DNA from: Clostridium scatologenes
GTDB lineage: Bacteria > Bacillota > Clostridia > Clostridiales > Clostridiaceae
Assembly: GCF_000968375.1 (NCBI RefSeq)
Contig: NZ_CP009933.1
Span: 3,348,001-3,412,000, forward strand
Length of the DNA: 64,000 bases
Direction: 5' to 3'
How positions within the stretch are numbered: the first letter of the stretch is position 1; each line of letters opens with the position of its first letter. Shown here one piece after another: positions 61,781 to 64,000 of the stretch. The notes beneath the pieces were generated by a model, which was not told the origin of the DNA, did not search any database, and saw only the letters and a list, made by a program, of their open reading frames with translations. The translations under genes and the position numbers were made by a program.

Positions 61781-61808
61781 TTATCGTCATTACATAGCTA
61801 TTTCTTTA
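61781..61808 (-). promoter_or_regulatory. Sigma-28-like promoter before secreted protein A and flagellin
   Basis: Minus strand TAAA (61805-61808), 16-base spacer, GACGATAA (61781-61788). Known consensus: TAAA, 15 bases, GCCGATAA; here one base differs in the -10 and the spacer is one longer. fliA is encoded in the window. Confidence 0.65.
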
Positions 61809-61814
61809 TGTTCA

Positions 61815-62486
61815 TTACTGTAGATTTAAACTCATATTACTTTTAGTAGTTGAAACATCCATATCTGCTGTTCCAAGTATATTCCCTGTTGAATCGCATA
61901 TATAAACTTTAACAGTACTTTTACCTGATATTGAAACCATAGGTTTTCCTATATCATATAGATTATTATTTCCCTCAATTTTATATTTTACTGCACCTGG
62001 CAAATTTGTAGAAGTTATTGTTATTTGTTTAAAAATGCTAATAGCAGAAGACACTGTTACATTTGCAGCTATAGTATAATTAGTACTCTTTGATTGAACT
62101 ACAAAATTAAATGTAATATTTTTTTCTAATGAACCACCACTAATCAATTTTATATTTCTATTCAAAATTATTTGATAACTATGGCCTACTATATACCCCC
62201 CTGTAGGAGCACTTACTTTAACAACAGATTTACTATCACCCTGTAATGGAGCTATTGAAAGATTATTGCCAGAAGTAACATCCTTAATTTCTATATTACC
62301 TTGAACAGACTCAAATTCTATTGGTTTATTAAAAGTTATTGTCCATGTTTTATTTGTATCAGTTATAATTTTAGTTCCCATATTTAGAACACTATCGTCA
62401 GCAGCTAAAGCTTCATTACCACAAAAAAATATCAATATAAACATTGAAAAAAGTACTAAAGCACATTTTTTAAGTTTTTTTATCAA
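61815..62486 (-). CDS. Secreted Ig-like protein B (paralogue of A)
   Basis: 223 residues. Signal peptide with K-K-L-K-K start, hydrophobic core about 8-22 and cleavage probably after A-L-A-A (near 29). The mature part follows the same plan as protein A: N-M-G-T-K-I-I-T-D-T-N-K-T-W-T-I-T-F-N-K-P, P-T-G-G-Y-I-V-G-H-S-Y, T-N-L-P-G-A-V-K-Y-K-I-E-G-N and a closing V-Y-I-C-D-S-T-G-N-I-L-G-T strand pair. Start TTG seven bases after AGGAGGG. Tandem duplication with A is clear. Function unknown. Confidence 0.8.
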   Translation of the reverse strand: MIKKLKKCALVLFSMFILIFFCGNEALAADDSVLNMGTKIITDTNKTWTITFNKPIEFESVQGNIEIKDVTSGNNLSIAPLQGDSKSVVKVSAPTGGYIVGHSYQIILNRNIKLISGGSLEKNITFNFVVQSKSTNYTIAANVTVSSAISIFKQITITSTNLPGAVKYKIEGNNNLYDIGKPMVSISGKSTVKVYICDSTGNILGTADMDVSTTKSNMSLNLQ

Positions 62487-62524
62487 TTTAGTTCCCTCCT
62501 ATTTACTATCTAATAGTTAAAACT

Positions 62525-62552
62525 AAGGAGGAAGGTTTATTCCTTCCTCCTT
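62525..62552 (-). terminator. Hairpin after the repeat-rich protein gene
   Basis: Perfect 11-bp G-rich stem (62525-62535 with 62542-62552), six-base loop; a short AGTTTT stretch follows on the minus strand. Probable terminator between the large secreted protein gene and protein B. Confidence 0.7.
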
Positions 62553-62581
62553 TTTACTTTTAGAAATTTACACCTCAGGAG

Positions 62582-64000
62582 TTATTGACCACCTGTTAAA
62601 TTAGTTCCTGAAAGTGTAAGTGCACTTCCTGTCTTTGCTAATGTTATACTATTTCCAGCTACACCTTCTGTTTGGGCTGTTATAGTTATAGTTCCGCTTA
62701 CATTTGTTGCAGTAACACTAGATACTAAAGCATTAATATCTGCAGCTAATTCATCTGCAGTAGAAAAATTAGTATTACTAGTTTTAGAAGCTGCTTTGGT
62801 AAACTTTACTCCTGCAACTGTTACAGTATCATCATTTGCTGGAGATCCAAAGGTTATAGTTCCTGATGCTTTAACGGATGCAGCCGTTACAGTAACCTTA
62901 GATGAATATTCACTTGCTGATGCTGTTGATGTTGGTTTTAACCTAATTCTAATAGCATTTACTGATCCTGTTGCAGTTATAGTTCCAATTCCGTTTGCAT
63001 CTGTAGAAGCTATTGCAATGCTTGAAGATGACCAATTACTTCCACCATCTGTTGAAGTTTCTACCTCATATGCATTTACCTGACTAGGATTTAATCCAGC
63101 AATAGTAACTACTCCAGTTGAAGTTACTATTGATGCACTTATTCCAGTAGTATCAATAGTCTGCTGTCTTGGATTAATTGTTAAATGCTTAGTTAATCCC
63201 ACAGAAGCACCTGTTGGTGTATAAGTTATATAAACATCTTGAGCACTAGAACCATTCGCTGGTATTAGACTATTACTATTAAGATCTATAGTATTACCAC
63301 TAAATGTATTCCATGTAGTTCCATTACTAGACCACTGCATGCTATTACCATTAACTCCTGTAATTTGTTCATTACTATAATCTATAGCTGCACTTGGTGC
63401 TGCTTGTATAGTTATAGTTGTTATAAATCCTGGCATTGCAGTACCTACAGCTTTACTTCTTACTTCTATAGAGCCTGCTTGTGTTACTGGTATAGGATTT
63501 GTATCTAAATCAGTCCAGTTACCTGTTGTACTAGCTGTCTTCACTCTATACTCTAATCCTGTTTGAATACTAGTTAAATTAACTTTGGTTTCTGTTGATG
63601 TTGATTCCACTGATGATGTTACACTTGGTACTCCTGCTTGACTTATAGATATTTTTTGAACATTAGAAGCTTTAGTAGTACCTGATGCTTTTGTTCTAAT
63701 CCATACACCATTAGTTGTATTTATAAGATCTGCATCTCCTGATTGTAAATTATTACTTCCATCTACATCTTTCCATATTAATCCACCATTTACACTATAT
63801 TGTGCAGCTCCACTTAATTTACCTACTAATTTGTTGTTTGAATCATATCCACCAAAGCTAAATGTTAGATTTGGTGCTGCTTGTGACTGTGTTAATAAAA
63901 TAATTTGAGCCTCTGAAGCTGGTGTATTTCCATTTGCTTTATATCTTACTTGTACACCATTTGTACTAGTACTGTTCAATGAATTCAATTCAGTTGTTGA
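62582..64000 (-). CDS. Large repeat-rich secreted/surface protein, C-terminal part (partial)
   Basis: The frame is open to the right edge; at least 472 codons are visible (first in-window TTG at 63988 is probably internal). Thr/Ser/Asn/Ala-rich beta modules follow one another: A-P-N-L-T-F-S-F-G-G-Y-D-S and Q-Y-S-V-N-G-G-L-I-W-K-D-V-D (DUF4073-like by memory), a second with Y-R-V-K-T-A-S-T-T-G-N-W-T-D-L, a third with M-Q-W-S-S-N-G-T-T-W-N-T-F, a fourth with Y-E-V-E-T-S-T-D-G-G-S-N-W. The C-terminal 90 residues (G-T-I-T-F-G-S-P; A-D-E-L-A-A-D-I-N-A; A-G-N-S-I-T-L; N-L-T-G-G-Q) look like a domain frequent in phage virion proteins. No LPXTG or SLH end. Confidence 0.75.
   Translation of the reverse strand, partial: STTELNSLNSTSTNGVQVRYKANGNTPASEAQIILLTQSQAAPNLTFSFGGYDSNNKLVGKLSGAAQYSVNGGLIWKDVDGSNNLQSGDADLINTTNGVWIRTKASGTTKASNVQKISISQAGVPSVTSSVESTSTETKVNLTSIQTGLEYRVKTASTTGNWTDLDTNPIPVTQAGSIEVRSKAVGTAMPGFITTITIQAAPSAAIDYSNEQITGVNGNSMQWSSNGTTWNTFSGNTIDLNSNSLIPANGSSAQDVYITYTPTGASVGLTKHLTINPRQQTIDTTGISASIVTSTGVVTIAGLNPSQVNAYEVETSTDGGSNWSSSSIAIASTDANGIGTITATGSVNAIRIRLKPTSTASASEYSSKVTVTAASVKASGTITFGSPANDDTVTVAGVKFTKAASKTSNTNFSTADELAADINALVSSVTATNVSGTITITAQTEGVAGNSITLAKTGSALTLSGTNLTGGQ

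Noticed and set aside
62525..62552. GGAGGAAGG at 62527-62535 as a ribosome binding site
   Set aside because: It forms one arm of a perfect hairpin and is followed by no start codon with an open frame on that strand.

Overview
The window is strongly AT-rich with low-GC Firmicute gene content and almost certainly comes from a Clostridium-type bacterium. The evidence is a sporulation PBP (SpoVD-type), a CwlD-type amidase, the DivIVA/SepF/YlmH/YlmG set, a FliR-FlhB fusion, meso-DAP type MurE, and strong Shine-Dalgarno sites. The species cannot be named from sequence reading alone. No rRNA, tRNA, CRISPR array, transposase or prophage module was seen.

Layout. (1) 1-12.6 kb, mixed housekeeping: the N-terminus of a GspE/PilB-type ATPase at the left edge, a lipoprotein translationally adjacent to dapF, rqcH facing a THUMP methyltransferase, an amidase, uraA-pyrR behind a PyrR-binding attenuator, a pseudouridine synthase with lspA, a DksA-like protein, mtnN, and an AroB-like protein lacking key active-site residues. 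(2) 12.6-27.7 kb, minus strand: division and cell-wall (dcw) cluster, read from mraZ (27.6 kb) through rsmH, ftsL, spoVD, murE, murF, mraY, ftsW, ftsQ, DUF881/sbp/DUF881 and on to ylmE, sepF, ylmG, ylmH and divIVA. murD, murG, ftsA and ftsZ are absent from their usual slots. A promoter and three 10-bp-phased GTGG boxes (probable MraZ operator) precede mraZ. (3) 28-37.4 kb: ychF, a MITE-like repeat, a Lon-like protease with an eroded P-loop, an uncharacterised basic protein, a Ca2+-type P-ATPase, a CBS-domain pyrophosphatase and a Met-rich small protein. (4) 37.4-59.7 kb, minus strand: one long flagellar run, flgB-flgC-fliE-F-G-H-I-J-K-flgD-(TIGR02530)-flgE-flbD-fliL-O-P-Q-fliR/flhB-flhA-flhF-flhG-pilZ-fliA-DUF6115-small ORF-flgF-flgG. 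It encodes rod, hook, MS ring, export gate, ATPase complex, the FlhF/FlhG placement pair, a PilZ brake and sigma-28. motAB, fliM/fliN, fliD, fliS and flgK/L are not here. (5) 60.2-64 kb, minus strand: flagellin, preceded by two tandem secreted Ig-like paralogues and a partial repeat-rich secreted protein. A sigma-28-like promoter lies upstream of the proximal secreted gene and flagellin.

How it fits together: sigma-28 made from the end of the flagellar run should switch on the flagellin unit, which here also carries a secreted Ig-like protein. That secreted module beside flagellin is the best candidate for an undescribed system in this window. Other leads are the AroB-like protein with altered active site, the Met/Cys-rich small protein, two flagellar reading frames with no canonical start codon, and a compact structured leader before flgE.
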